64,000 nucleotides of DNA from Saccharofermentans sp. (lineage in GTDB: Bacteria; Bacillota; Clostridia; Saccharofermentanales; Saccharofermentanaceae): NCBI GenBank assembly GCA_024685385.1, contig JAIKVV010000113.1, forward strand, positions 1-64,000, given 5' to 3'. The position numbers were made by a program, and so were the translations under genes. The notes beneath the pieces were generated by a model that saw only the letters and a list, made by a program, of their open reading frames with translations, was not told the origin of the DNA and ran no database searches. This document shows positions 1 through 8,205 of the stretch, piece by piece. Each line of letters begins with the position of its first letter. The first letter of the stretch is position 1.

Positions 1-35
1 TTATCGAACTATATCCATGTTCAAGGAGGTTAATT

Positions 36-824
36 ATGGGTAATTTTTGTCCTTATTGCGGCACGCCTTTTACCGATGGTAAGTGTACTTGCGAACAGTT
101 TAAACAGAATAATCCCGGATTGTTCACAGAACCCGCTGCTCCCGTAGCTCCCGTAGCAGAACCTGCTCCTCAGGAAGCTCCCGCAGCACAGCCTGCTCCT
201 CAGGCAGCTCCTGCAGCTCAGCCTGCACCTCAGCAGCCTGTTTATGCACAGCCTGCAGCACAGGCACAGCAGGCACCGGCAGGTGAGAACGCTTTCAGCA
301 AGATGTTCAAGCTTATCGGACAGTCTTTCACAAAGCCTGTATCCACACCTTTGGGAGTTGAAGGCGTTTCAAGATTCAGCGGCATCATCTTCGCAGGTTT
401 CTTTGCTGTTGTCGCTTACATGTTTGCTTTCCTTCCCGTAGGAACTTTTGAGTACTATTCCGCATCCAGCCATGTTAAACTGGCTTTCTTCTATTTCTTT
501 GTAGTTCTTGGCGGAATTGCAGGCAAGGCCGGAATCGCTAAGATCTTCGTTAAGAATGCAAGCTATCTGGATATCTTAGGAAAGTTCGCAATGTCCACCG
601 TATATCCCGCTTGCTTCTATCTGCTTTCTTCTTTCGTCGGTGTAGTTTCTTATAAGTTACACCATCTGTTCCAGGCATTGGGCGGTGTTGCATGGACTGC
701 CATCACAACGATCATCCTCCTCGAACTCCTCAAGGATGAGAAGCCCGACAAGAAGGGTATTGCAATTGCAGCTTGCTCTGCTGCTTGCGTTCTGATCTAT
801 AACATCCTTGACTGGATCTTCTGA
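36..824 (+). CDS. zinc-ribbon membrane protein with Ala/Pro/Gln-rich linker
   Basis: The 262-residue protein starts at an ATG 8 bases after a strong AAGGAGG site. The N-terminus is a small zinc ribbon (C5, C8, C17, C19). Residues about 28-85 are a low-complexity Pro/Ala/Gln linker built on APQ and AQP units. From about residue 112 there are roughly five membrane segments, giving a soluble head tethered to a Yip1-like integral membrane domain. I do not recognise a specific function. Zinc-ribbon plus polytopic membrane proteins of this kind are common in Clostridia and mostly uncharacterised. It is followed by a terminator and is convergent with uraA. Confidence 0.85.
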   Translation: MGNFCPYCGTPFTDGKCTCEQFKQNNPGLFTEPAAPVAPVAEPAPQEAPAAQPAPQAAPAAQPAPQQPVYAQPAAQAQQAPAGENAFSKMFKLIGQSFTKPVSTPLGVEGVSRFSGIIFAGFFAVVAYMFAFLPVGTFEYYSASSHVKLAFFYFFVVLGGIAGKAGIAKIFVKNASYLDILGKFAMSTVYPACFYLLSSFVGVVSYKLHHLFQALGGVAWTAITTIILLELLKDEKPDKKGIAIAACSAACVLIYNILDWIF

Positions 825-854
825 TCCTAAGCAAATCAGTATAGATTGATCAAC

Positions 855-890
855 AGGGGCTGTTCCGAAAGGACAGCCCCTTTAACTTGC
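855..890 (+). terminator. intrinsic terminator after the zinc-ribbon membrane gene
   Basis: The arm AGGGGCTGT at 855-863 pairs with ACAGCCCCT at 873-881, extended by two further pairs around a short loop, and is followed by a modest T-rich stretch (TTTAACTT). The same GGGGCTGTC core recurs in hairpins near 28.8 and 37.0 kb. Confidence 0.75.
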
Positions 891-935
891 CTTTATCTCC
901 GGTAATGGATATTTCTGGTGTCCGCATTTGGACAG

Positions 936-967
936 ATTAAAAGAGGCTGCCCGTCTGAGCAGCCTCT
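936..967 (-). terminator. intrinsic terminator of uraA
   Basis: A perfect 9-bp stem (942-950 with 959-967, core GAGGCTGC) has an 8-base loop and, read on the minus strand, is followed by TTTTAAT. It lies 23 bases beyond the uraA stop and has the expected polarity. Confidence 0.8.
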
Positions 968-990
968 CACAGTTAATGTCTTATCAACTG

Positions 991-2535
991 TTATTTCTTT
1001 TTCTTCTTCTGGTTGTCGGGGCGTGTGACGTTATTGACGGTCACGGGCTTGCCCTTGTTGCCTGTTATGGTCTCTGTTGCAAACTGTGCCTCGGAAGTCT
1101 TATCACCGAAAACATAATCTTTTCCGGGGAGAGCCGCATTTGCGATGATACCGATGAGGGAACCTGCTGCAAGACCTGAAAGGGAGATGACAGCTGAACC
1201 TACAGGGATGTTGATCGCGCCTGCAGAGCAGTATGTAACACCGATGGCAAGGACTAAGATCAAAGCAGCGATGACAACGTTACGTGTCTTGCTGAAATCA
1301 ACCTGGTTCTCGACGATATTTCTGACACCGACAGCGGAGATCATGCCGTAGAGCACAAGGGAGATACCGCCTACAACAGGTGTAGGAATGGCAGCGATTA
1401 CTGCAGCGATCTTGGGTGAGAAGGAGAACAATACAGCGAAGGCCGCTGCGATACGGATAACGCGGGGATCGAAGACCTTGGAGATCGTAAGAACGCCTGT
1501 GTTCTCGCCGTATGTCGTATTAGCGGGAGCTCCGAAGAGGGATGCCAGTGTTGTAGCAAGACCGTCACCCATGAGTGTTCTGTGGAGACCGGGATCAGCA
1601 ATGTAGTTGATGCCTACCGTAGAAGAGATAGCGGAGATGTCTCCGATATGTTCAACGATCGTAGCAAGAGAGATCGGAACGATCGTGATTATGGAGGTTA
1701 CGAGTACATGTGTATTGACGCCGTTAGCAAAGATGGAGAATACGGTATCCTTAAACTGGAAAGGAAGACCGATCCAGGCCGCATTCTTGATGTTTTCGAC
1801 AGCACTTACGGAGAAGAGCTGTAATTCGGGAACACCTGCCAATGCATATACCAGGTTGGGCTGTTCGGCTGTTCCGACATCAACGATCTGACCTGTTGCC
1901 AGAGTAAGTATGACTGCGAGCAGACATGCTCCGAGGATTCCGAGGATGATGGGAACGATCTTGATCATGCCCTTGCCCCAGATGTTGCAGATGATGACGA
2001 TGAGGATTGCGACTATGGCGATCAGCCAGTTGGTCATGCAGTTCTCAACGGCGCTCTTGGAAAGGGAAAGACCGATGGCGATGATGATGGGTCCCGTAAC
2101 GATAGGCGGGAAGAACTTCATTACCTTGTTAATACCGAAGAGTTTAATGAGTCCTGCAAGGATCAGATAAACGAGACCTGCGCAGGCTACGCCGAAGCAG
2201 GCATAAGGCAGGAGCTGTTCCTTTGTAAAGCCTTCGACTTCAAGTCCTGCAATGGAGAAGTATCCTGCAAGGAAAGCGAAGGATGAACCCAAAAATGCGG
2301 GAACTTTTCTCTTTGTCAATAAGTGGAAGAGAAGAGTTCCCAAACCTGCGAATAAAAGTGTTGCAGATACGGATAGTCCCGTAAGAGCCGGTACGAGTAC
2401 CGTGGCGCCGAACATGGCGAACATGTGTTGTACACCTAAGACGAGCATCTTGCCGGTGCCTAATTTAGTGGCATCGTAGATTGCATCAGACTTGGTGCCT
2501 GCCCCTTGAGGGGCATTAGTGACAGTCTTGCCCAT
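991..2535 (-). CDS. uraA: uracil/xanthine permease (NCS2 family)
   Basis: The 514-residue polytopic membrane protein belongs to the nucleobase:cation symporter-2 family and imports uracil by proton symport. Family signatures visible are VEHIGD in mid-protein and the GAPANTTYGENTGV stretch, which matches the substrate-site motif of UraA-type carriers. I chose ATG at 2535, with AGGAGG about 6 bases upstream, over a TTG two codons earlier that would collide with the ribosome site. The C-terminus is a short lysine-rich cytoplasmic tail. It diverges from upp, so import and phosphoribosylation of uracil are encoded side by side and probably controlled together. Confidence 0.93.
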   Translation of the reverse strand: MGKTVTNAPQGAGTKSDAIYDATKLGTGKMLVLGVQHMFAMFGATVLVPALTGLSVSATLLFAGLGTLLFHLLTKRKVPAFLGSSFAFLAGYFSIAGLEVEGFTKEQLLPYACFGVACAGLVYLILAGLIKLFGINKVMKFFPPIVTGPIIIAIGLSLSKSAVENCMTNWLIAIVAILIVIICNIWGKGMIKIVPIILGILGACLLAVILTLATGQIVDVGTAEQPNLVYALAGVPELQLFSVSAVENIKNAAWIGLPFQFKDTVFSIFANGVNTHVLVTSIITIVPISLATIVEHIGDISAISSTVGINYIADPGLHRTLMGDGLATTLASLFGAPANTTYGENTGVLTISKVFDPRVIRIAAAFAVLFSFSPKIAAVIAAIPTPVVGGISLVLYGMISAVGVRNIVENQVDFSKTRNVVIAALILVLAIGVTYCSAGAINIPVGSAVISLSGLAAGSLIGIIANAALPGKDYVFGDKTSEAQFATETITGNKGKPVTVNNVTRPDNQKKKKK

Positions 2536-2587
2536 AAGCAACCTCCTTATTAAGTATTGTTTTAATGTTAGATATAATCTTCTTGTA

Positions 2588-2624
2588 AGTCAATTGACAT
2601 ATTTCTACTAAAGAGGGGTATAAT
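2588..2624 (+). promoter_or_regulatory. divergent promoters of uraA and upp with abutting -35 boxes
   Basis: For upp, TTGACA (2594-2599) and TATAAT (2619-2624) are separated by 19 bases. On the minus strand TTGACT (2593-2588) touches the plus-strand -35, so both lie in the 10-bp palindrome GTCAATTGAC (2589-2598). The minus -10 is weaker (TAACAT near 2570-2565). A small hairpin, ACCGT-TATG-ACGGT (2642-2655), follows in the upp leader. Confidence 0.65.
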
Positions 2625-2672
2625 TTTTGTGAAGTACGAGCACCGTTATGACGGTCAGAAAGCAGGTCAAAC

Positions 2673-3317
2673 ATGCAGTATAAAGATTATAAGAATGTAA
2701 TAGTAATGGATCACCCCCTGATCAAGCATAAAATCTCCCAGCTCCGTAAGACTTCGACGGGAACATCCGAATTCCGTCAGCTTGTAGAAGAAATCGCAAC
2801 ACTTGAAGGTTATGAGGCATTAAGAGACCTTCCTCTTGTAGAAGAAGAGATTCAGACACCTCTCGAGACTGCAATGTGTCCCGTCATCGACGGTAAGAAA
2901 CTTGCGATCGTTCCCATCCTCAGAGCCGGTCTGGGCATGGTATCCGGAGTCATGGCGCTCACTCCTTTGGCCAAGGTCGGACATATCGGTCTTTACCGTG
3001 ATCCCGAGACTCATGAACCTCATGAATATTACTGCAAACTGCCCGAGTTCATCGATCAGAGACTCGTCCTCGTAGTCGACCCGATGCTCGCAACGGGCGG
3101 ATCTGCCGTAGCAGCACTTGATTTCATCAAAGAGCACGGCGGCAAGAACATCAAGTTCATGTGCATCATCGCAGCTCCCGAAGGCATCGAGAGACTGGCA
3201 GCGGCTCATCCCGATGTAGAACTCTATATCGGCAATGTTGACAGATGCCTTAATGATCATGCTTATATCCTTCCCGGTCTGGGTGATGCGGGAGACAGGA
3301 TCTTCGGAACCAAGTAA
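2673..3317 (+). CDS. upp: uracil phosphoribosyltransferase
   Basis: The 214-residue cytoplasmic enzyme converts uracil and PRPP to UMP in pyrimidine salvage. The PRPP-binding loop [12 protein letters not shown] is at residues 134-145, and the uracil-binding C-terminal [11 protein letters not shown] is intact. Length and sequence are normal for the family. The ribosome site is weak (AAAGCAGG), but the promoter upstream is good. Next to divergent uraA it completes a uptake and salvage pair. The following zinc-ribbon gene begins only 6 bases after the stop, so upp may head a three-gene operon. Confidence 0.96.
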   Translation: MQYKDYKNVIVMDHPLIKHKISQLRKTSTGTSEFRQLVEEIATLEGYEALRDLPLVEEEIQTPLETAMCPVIDGKKLAIVPILRAGLGMVSGVMALTPLAKVGHIGLYRDPETHEPHEYYCKLPEFIDQRLVLVVDPMLATGGSAVAALDFIKEHGGKNIKFMCIIAAPEGIERLAAAHPDVELYIGNVDRCLNDHAYILPGLGDAGDRIFGTK

Positions 3318-3323
3318 GAAGTC

Positions 3324-4127
3324 ATGCCGGACACAGTTGTTGCCCCCATCTCACTTAGGTGTAAAGTCTGCGGCGGAGATATCGTCAACGATTATCTTGC
3401 CGGCGTATGCACATGCGCGAATTGCGGAAACAAATGGTCCATAGAGGATCTTATTCCCGATTACGCTCAATACTCACGTATACTTTCAAGCTTCAATAAG
3501 GCAAGCGATACTTTATCGGGCGCAACTACTGTTGCAGCGACCAATGAAGCAAAACTCCTTTATAAAGTTGCAGCAAGTGAGTGCGGGAAGATAAATGATG
3601 CCGTATCGGCAGATCTGTTAAAACTATGTAATGAAGGTCAGGCAAAAGCTGCAGATCTAGGGATCTATATCAAGGGTAAGGATCTCTACAATAAAGCATC
3701 CTACGAAGCTGCGATCAGGGAGTTGTCCACACTCCCAGGCTATAAGGATTCGGATGAGATCATCAGACAGTGCAGGGCAAAGTTGGATGAAGAGCGCATC
3801 AAGGGGATCCCCTGGGCTGTTATATTCAGCCTCGTCGTTCCTGCCATACTTGCTATTATCCTTAAAGAGAAAGCGGGATTGCCCATATTCGTTGTTATTC
3901 CGATCTTCCTCGCCTTTTCGGCAGGCTTGGGATATGTATTATACCGCGGGGGCGTTGCTTCGATCATAATCAAGGTAATATCTTTCCTGTGTGCGACTCC
4001 GCTTCTGATATTCATCGTGCTGGCTTATTTTTTCCATCTTGGGACCGTGCCGTCCGTGATCATCGCGATCGCACTTCCGATCGTATGTTTTGTCGTATTT
4101 GCAATGTTAACTGAAAAAAATAAATAA
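3324..4127 (+). CDS. zinc-ribbon membrane protein of unknown function
   Basis: The 267-residue protein has an N-terminal zinc ribbon (C13, C16, then the C29-C34 cluster CTCANC). A helical, possibly TPR-like soluble region follows at about residues 50-155, where YNKASYEAAIRELSTLPGYKD resembles repeats seen in clostridial zinc-ribbon proteins. Four membrane segments span about residues 162-262. I assign no enzymatic role. It sits 6 bases after upp and 20 bases before the SPFH gene, all on one strand, so the three are likely cotranscribed. A role with the SPFH protein at the membrane is inference. Confidence 0.85.
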   Translation: MPDTVVAPISLRCKVCGGDIVNDYLAGVCTCANCGNKWSIEDLIPDYAQYSRILSSFNKASDTLSGATTVAATNEAKLLYKVAASECGKINDAVSADLLKLCNEGQAKAADLGIYIKGKDLYNKASYEAAIRELSTLPGYKDSDEIIRQCRAKLDEERIKGIPWAVIFSLVVPAILAIILKEKAGLPIFVVIPIFLAFSAGLGYVLYRGGVASIIIKVISFLCATPLLIFIVLAYFFHLGTVPSVIIAIALPIVCFVVFAMLTEKNK

Positions 4128-4147
4128 TGGAAAGGAATGTTTGACGT

Positions 4148-5401
4148 ATGGCTGAAGCTATTAGTGTAATCAAGTACGAAGGCAGTAATGAAGTACTGGC
4201 TCACAAGCACCCCAAAGAGGATTTCACGATCGGATCACAGCTGATCGTCCATGAATCCCAGGAAGCGCTCTTCTTCCGTGACGGTAAGGCATTGGATCTT
4301 TTCACCGCAGGAAGGCATACATTAGTGACGAATAACATCCCGCTTGTCCGTGATCTTATGAAGCTCGGCACCGGCGGAGAGAATGTTTTCCATGCCGAGA
4401 TCTACTTTATCAACATGGTCACCCAGATGGGGATCAGGTGGGGCACTGACAGCAAGGTAAGGCTTTTCGATCCCGCATCAGGTCTTAACATCGAGATCGG
4501 AGCATCCGGCAACTTCAATCTGAGAGTCGTCGACTCCCGCAAGCTGATCTTAAAACTCGTCGGCACTACTGAAGGTCTTATTCAGAGTGAGGTCGCCGGT
4601 GACGGTCTGTCTTACGGCAACTCCATGTTCAAGGCTCTGATCAACAACCGCGTTAAATCCAATCTTGCGCGCATCATCAAGGAAGAGAATCTTAACATCC
4701 TTGAGATCGATGCTTATATGGATGTCCTTTCCGAAAAGCTGAGGCTTGAGATCAACGAGACTCTCGTGGAATACGGTCTGTTCATGCCCGAGTTCTATGT
4801 GACTTCCATCGTAACCCCCGATGACGATCCCAACTTTGCCCGCTTAAAGCAGCAGTTCGCAGACAAGACCCTGAAAGTCCGCGAGGAAGAGATCAGGCGC
4901 GCTGAAGCAGAGGCTGCACAGGGCAGAAAGATAGTCGAAGCCCAGACGGAAGCCCAGCTCAAGCAGGTTAACGCCCAGGGTGAAGCTGATGCTCTCATGA
5001 TCAAGGCTAAGGCTGAGGCTGATGCATACAAGATGCAGGCAGAGGCTGAAGCTGAAGAGATGAAGATGAAGGGTTACACCTACCGTGACGAGACTGCAAG
5101 ACAGGTCGGTCTTGAAGCGATGCAAAACGGCATTACAGGCGGCAGTGGTTCAGCAGGCGGCGGTACGGTCAGCGATATCGCAGGCTTAGGCGTTACCCTT
5201 GGCGCCATGGGCGGCGTAATGAACATGACAAAAGAAGCATTAAACCCGATCATGGGTGACTCTCAGAAGATAGGTGAGGGAGTAGGTGATGTCATCTCCG
5301 GCAAGGATGCGGCTTCTACATGGAATTGCCCTTCCTGCGGGAAAACAGGGATCGATTCAAGATTCTGCCCTGACTGCGGAGCCGAGCGTCCGGTTTCCTG
5401 A
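4148..5401 (+). CDS. SPFH-domain (YdjI/virion-core-like) protein with C-terminal zinc ribbon
   Basis: The 417-residue protein has an SPFH/band-7 type domain at about residues 20-230, then an Ala/Glu/Lys-rich coiled coil at about 235-310, a Gly-rich stretch and a C-terminal zinc ribbon (C394, C397, C407, C410). No signal peptide or membrane helix is evident, as in the YdjI-like branch of the superfamily, which is thought to form membrane-associated scaffolds. The start follows AAAGGAATG. The C-terminal ribbon (WNCPSCG...FCPDCGAERP) closely resembles the one in the large helicase at 13.8 kb. It ends just before a strong terminator. The family call is firm; the biological role is unknown. Confidence 0.9.
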   Translation: MAEAISVIKYEGSNEVLAHKHPKEDFTIGSQLIVHESQEALFFRDGKALDLFTAGRHTLVTNNIPLVRDLMKLGTGGENVFHAEIYFINMVTQMGIRWGTDSKVRLFDPASGLNIEIGASGNFNLRVVDSRKLILKLVGTTEGLIQSEVAGDGLSYGNSMFKALINNRVKSNLARIIKEENLNILEIDAYMDVLSEKLRLEINETLVEYGLFMPEFYVTSIVTPDDDPNFARLKQQFADKTLKVREEEIRRAEAEAAQGRKIVEAQTEAQLKQVNAQGEADALMIKAKAEADAYKMQAEAEAEEMKMKGYTYRDETARQVGLEAMQNGITGGSGSAGGGTVSDIAGLGVTLGAMGGVMNMTKEALNPIMGDSQKIGEGVGDVISGKDAASTWNCPSCGKTGIDSRFCPDCGAERPVS

Positions 5402-5423
5402 TCTTAAGATAAAACCGTTGAAT

Positions 5424-5458
5424 AAAGATGCCGCCTCACGGGCGGCATCTTTTATTTT
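5424..5458 (+). terminator. strong intrinsic terminator, possibly bidirectional
   Basis: A perfect 12-bp stem, AAAGATGCCGCC (5424-5435) with GGCGGCATCTTT (5441-5452), has a 5-base loop and runs into TTTATTTTT. On the minus strand the stem ends in TTTATT, so it can also serve the convergent yhaM-like gene. Confidence 0.9.
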
Positions 5459-5487
5459 TGCGTGTGCGGTCTTTCTCTTCGAAAAGG

Positions 5488-6504
5488 TCAGTTCAGATAA
5501 GGAGACTTATATATCGAAGCTGCCGTATCACCGGTTATTCCGAAGATCTTATTTGTAAGTTCTCCCGTTTCGACGGTTTCATAGCCGGTCTCATACATGT
5601 ACATCCTGCTGTCGATCATGTCGATGAAGTGGAGGACCATGGCTTCCTTGATCGCAGGTTCCATGATCGCTCCCCATTCGAGAACGCCGTGATGGGAAGC
5701 GAGCATGTGCTTTAGGAGACGGATCTGCTCTTCGTCGTATTTGCTGCCGTCTTCTGCAACTTTCTTGTTGATCATGTCGATGCCGATCAAGGCATGACCC
5801 AGGAGCCTGCCGTCAACCGAATATTCGGCGGTTCCGATCGCGGATGTATTGAGCTCTGTTATCTTACCGATGTCGTGGAGAGCCGTTCCGCATACAAGAA
5901 GTTCGCGGTTAAGATCAGGATAAGCCTGACAAAGACCGACTGCGGCATCTGTCATCCTGGATGTGTGGTAAACGAGACCGCCGAAGAGATTGTGGTGCAT
6001 AGCTTTTGCAGCCGAAGATCTCATGAATGCAGTGCGGTTTTCCCATAAGATCCTGGTCGTGAGGGCCGTCAGTGAAAAATCGTCTTGCGGAACTTCAGGT
6101 GAATTGATGTCATAAGGCCTGCCTGAAGATTCCTTTACGTTCTTTAAGATGTTATAGAACAAGGTCTTGACGGAGACAGGGGGCATGAGGATCAATTTGC
6201 TCATGTCCTCATCGGAAAGATCGACCTTTCTTATAGCGTCGATCGTGTAGTTCCTGTTTTCCCTGTAAAGAGAGACGCGGATCTCACATTCAACGCAGGA
6301 GCCTGTCTCAATGCCGTCCTCTTTGAGAGCATCGATGGTGATGGAATTGAACATGTTCGCGCGGGCTGATTCCTTGCCGTCAGAAAGAGTGATCGCGCAG
6401 TAGGGGTCGCCTTTCTGTGTGACCCTTTGCTCTATGTCGGTAACTAGGAGCGTCATGTCGTAGCTCTGACCGATCGTCGTGTCTTTGAATTTGAAAAATG
6501 CCAT
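5488..6504 (-). CDS. YhaM-type 3'-5' exoribonuclease (OB fold + HD domain)
   Basis: The 338-residue cytoplasmic protein starts with an OB-fold nucleic-acid-binding domain (residues about 10-95) and continues with an HD phosphohydrolase domain (about 160-310). The HD pair is H210-D211 in ALHDIGK, with candidate ligand histidines H171, H180 and the later SHH. This layout and length match YhaM/CBF1 3'-5' exoribonucleases, which trim RNA and possibly single-stranded DNA. Start codon choice is supported by GGGAGA upstream. It is divergent from the ECF sigma gene. Confidence is high for the family and moderate for the exact substrate. Confidence 0.88.
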   Translation of the reverse strand: MAFFKFKDTTIGQSYDMTLLVTDIEQRVTQKGDPYCAITLSDGKESARANMFNSITIDALKEDGIETGSCVECEIRVSLYRENRNYTIDAIRKVDLSDEDMSKLILMPPVSVKTLFYNILKNVKESSGRPYDINSPEVPQDDFSLTALTTRILWENRTAFMRSSAAKAMHHNLFGGLVYHTSRMTDAAVGLCQAYPDLNRELLVCGTALHDIGKITELNTSAIGTAEYSVDGRLLGHALIGIDMINKKVAEDGSKYDEEQIRLLKHMLASHHGVLEWGAIMEPAIKEAMVLHFIDMIDSRMYMYETGYETVETGELTNKIFGITGDTAASIYKSPYLN

Positions 6505-6559
6505 TGGAATTCTCCCTTAATATTTTTTGATATTCTATCACATGAAAATGCAACATTCG

Positions 6560-6597
6560 AACGATACGCGTTGTATTACAATATAAAAGATATCGTT
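6560..6597 (+). promoter_or_regulatory. nested dyads between yhaM-like gene and sigma-factor gene
   Basis: The 128-bp divergent spacer contains AACGATA (6560-6566) with its inverted copy TATCGTT (6591-6597). Between them is the 11-bp palindrome TTGTATTACAA (6571-6581). These look like operator half-sites, or a sigma-dependent control region for the sigma gene. No consensus -35/-10 pair is evident for it. Confidence 0.35.
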
Positions 6598-6632
6598 TGA
6601 CGGTATAAGACAATTGAACGGAGAACGGGACT

Positions 6633-7259
6633 TTGAATACTTTGGCAAGAACATTTGATTTGCCTTACATCTTTTTAAAGATGATGGCAATGTTCTCTTC
6701 TGTCAGTGACGTGAGCCGCGAAGAATCATCTTCCGGCAAGATCGACTACTCGACATTTGACAGGGAACAGATGAACGAGAGGGCTGAATATTTATTGAAC
6801 AACTACGGAAATGCGATATTGAGACTTGCATTCTCGTATGTGCACAACAAGGAAGATGCAGAAGAGATCGTTCAGGATTCCATCCTGCAGATCTTAAGGG
6901 CGAGACCTTCTTTTGAGAATGGAAAGCATGAACTGTCATATCTTATGACGATCACTTCCAACATCTCGAAGAACAGGATCAAATATAACACAAGGCACCA
7001 GACGGTGGAACTTAATGAGGAGATAGCAACGAAAGATACGACAGATAAGAGTGATGACCATTCTTTTATCCTGGAAGCCTGTGAAAAGCTTCCGGTCAAA
7101 TATAAGGAAGTGATCCATCTGTTTTACTGTGAGGACTATTCTACGGCGGAGATATCAAAGATCCTCGGCATGAAGGAAACCACGGTAAGGTCGAACCTTT
7201 CGAGAGGCAGAGATAAGCTTAAGACTATCTTGAAGGAGGAATACGGGTATGGAATTTGA
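6633..7259 (+). CDS. ECF-type RNA polymerase sigma factor
   Basis: The sigma-70 family protein is up to 208 residues. Region 2 is at about 48-115 (NYGNAILRLAFSYVHNKEDAEEIVQD) and region 4 at about 150-203 (LPVKYKEVIHLFYCEDYSTAEISKILG), a helix-turn-helix that reads -35 elements. The TTG at 6633 has GGAG at 6620-6623; ATG at 6681 is an alternative that would remove the first 16 residues. The next gene overlaps by 11 bases and encodes a membrane anti-sigma-like protein, the usual sigma/anti-sigma arrangement for envelope stress. The signal sensed cannot be read from sequence. Confidence 0.9.
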   Translation: MNTLARTFDLPYIFLKMMAMFSSVSDVSREESSSGKIDYSTFDREQMNERAEYLLNNYGNAILRLAFSYVHNKEDAEEIVQDSILQILRARPSFENGKHELSYLMTITSNISKNRIKYNTRHQTVELNEEIATKDTTDKSDDHSFILEACEKLPVKYKEVIHLFYCEDYSTAEISKILGMKETTVRSNLSRGRDKLKTILKEEYGYGI

Positions 7260-8046
7260 TAAGCTGAGAGGAGATTATAAAGAAGCTATGGAAAGCATTG
7301 ATCTCAGTAAGGATTCTCGCGAAAGGATCCTGTCCAACATAAGGTTGGAAGACTTAAGCGTTCCCGCGGAAAAACAGGCGACCCGTAAGAGGATCCCCCT
7401 GTTCGTGATATTGCCTGTTGCAGGTGCGGCTTTTGCCGCTCTGGCTGTATTCGGCTTCATGCTGGGACTGGCAGCTCATTCGGCCGGTACTAAGAACCAG
7501 GCGGAGCTTGCTCTGAAGACTCACAATCAGCATATAGAACAGATTTCGGGAGACAAGATCGATTCATATATCGAAAATGACAAGGACGGTCCTGCAGATG
7601 AGACCCAAACCTATAAGGTCGATCAGAATTTTATCTCATCCGGAACAAAAGGAATAATCGGAGGAGACAAATCAATGCCTGCATCTGCAGCCGGAGAAAG
7701 CATACTCGGAACATTGTCTTTTCTTCCTTTTGCCGAATATACCGAGACAGTTGAAACGGATGACAGATATGGCATAGATGTCCGTCGATATAATGAGACC
7801 GGCGGCAGTGAGGATACGGTAACCGTCATTGTTTCCGGCGGTATTAACGATATCGGCGGCTCAGCAGAAGAGATAAAAGTTGACGGCAAAGATGCAATCC
7901 TCTACGGATCCAAAGATAAGGATGAATATAACAAGGCTATCTTCATCACGGATGACAATATGTTCTTTGTCATAGAATCCGGAAAAGCTTACGGAAAGGC
8001 TGTATGGGAGAATATCGTCAAGGGAGCGGCAGTAGAAGCTTCATGA
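7249..8046 (+). CDS. membrane-anchored anti-sigma factor-like protein
   Basis: The 265-residue protein has a short cytoplasmic N-terminus with the sequence KEAMESIDLSKDSRERILSNI, typical of clostridial anti-sigma regulators. One membrane helix spans about residues 50-75, and an extracytoplasmic domain of about 190 residues follows. It overlaps the sigma gene by 11 bases, so the two are translationally coupled. By analogy it should hold the sigma factor at the membrane until a surface signal arrives. The outer domain matches nothing I recognise, apart from a C-terminal part that resembles DUF4367/DUF4179-style modules. The anti-sigma role rests on context, length and topology. Confidence 0.78.
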   Translation: MEFDKLRGDYKEAMESIDLSKDSRERILSNIRLEDLSVPAEKQATRKRIPLFVILPVAGAAFAALAVFGFMLGLAAHSAGTKNQAELALKTHNQHIEQISGDKIDSYIENDKDGPADETQTYKVDQNFISSGTKGIIGGDKSMPASAAGESILGTLSFLPFAEYTETVETDDRYGIDVRRYNETGGSEDTVTVIVSGGINDIGGSAEEIKVDGKDAILYGSKDKDEYNKAIFITDDNMFFVIESGKAYGKAVWENIVKGAAVEAS

Positions 8047-8109
8047 CTTTTTGCACAAACGATAGTGTGTTTAATTGTTCATTTTGACGACTGATTCTTT
8101 TTTCTTCCG

Positions 8110-8178
8110 TCGAAAACTTATACATTTTCGATACACGCGCACGTGTTGACCATAAATCTGAAAAGTATATATTATAAC
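8110..8178 (+). promoter_or_regulatory. promoter with two upstream hairpins for the lysine-rich DUF6465 gene
   Basis: TTGACC (8146-8151) and TATATT (8168-8173) are 16 bases apart. Upstream are TCGAAAA (8110-8116) with TTTTCGA (8125-8131), and ACACG-CGCA-CGTGT (8133-8146). The second dyad abuts and overlaps the first base of the -35 box, a good place for a repressor. Confidence 0.5.
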
Positions 8179-8205
8179 CATCCAAAAAACGGAGGTTTGT
8201 ACGAA

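Noticed and set aside
8143-8205. 21-codon N-terminal extension of the lysine-rich protein
   Set aside because: It lies over the -35/-10 elements and the GGAGG site; ATG 8206 is clearly the start.
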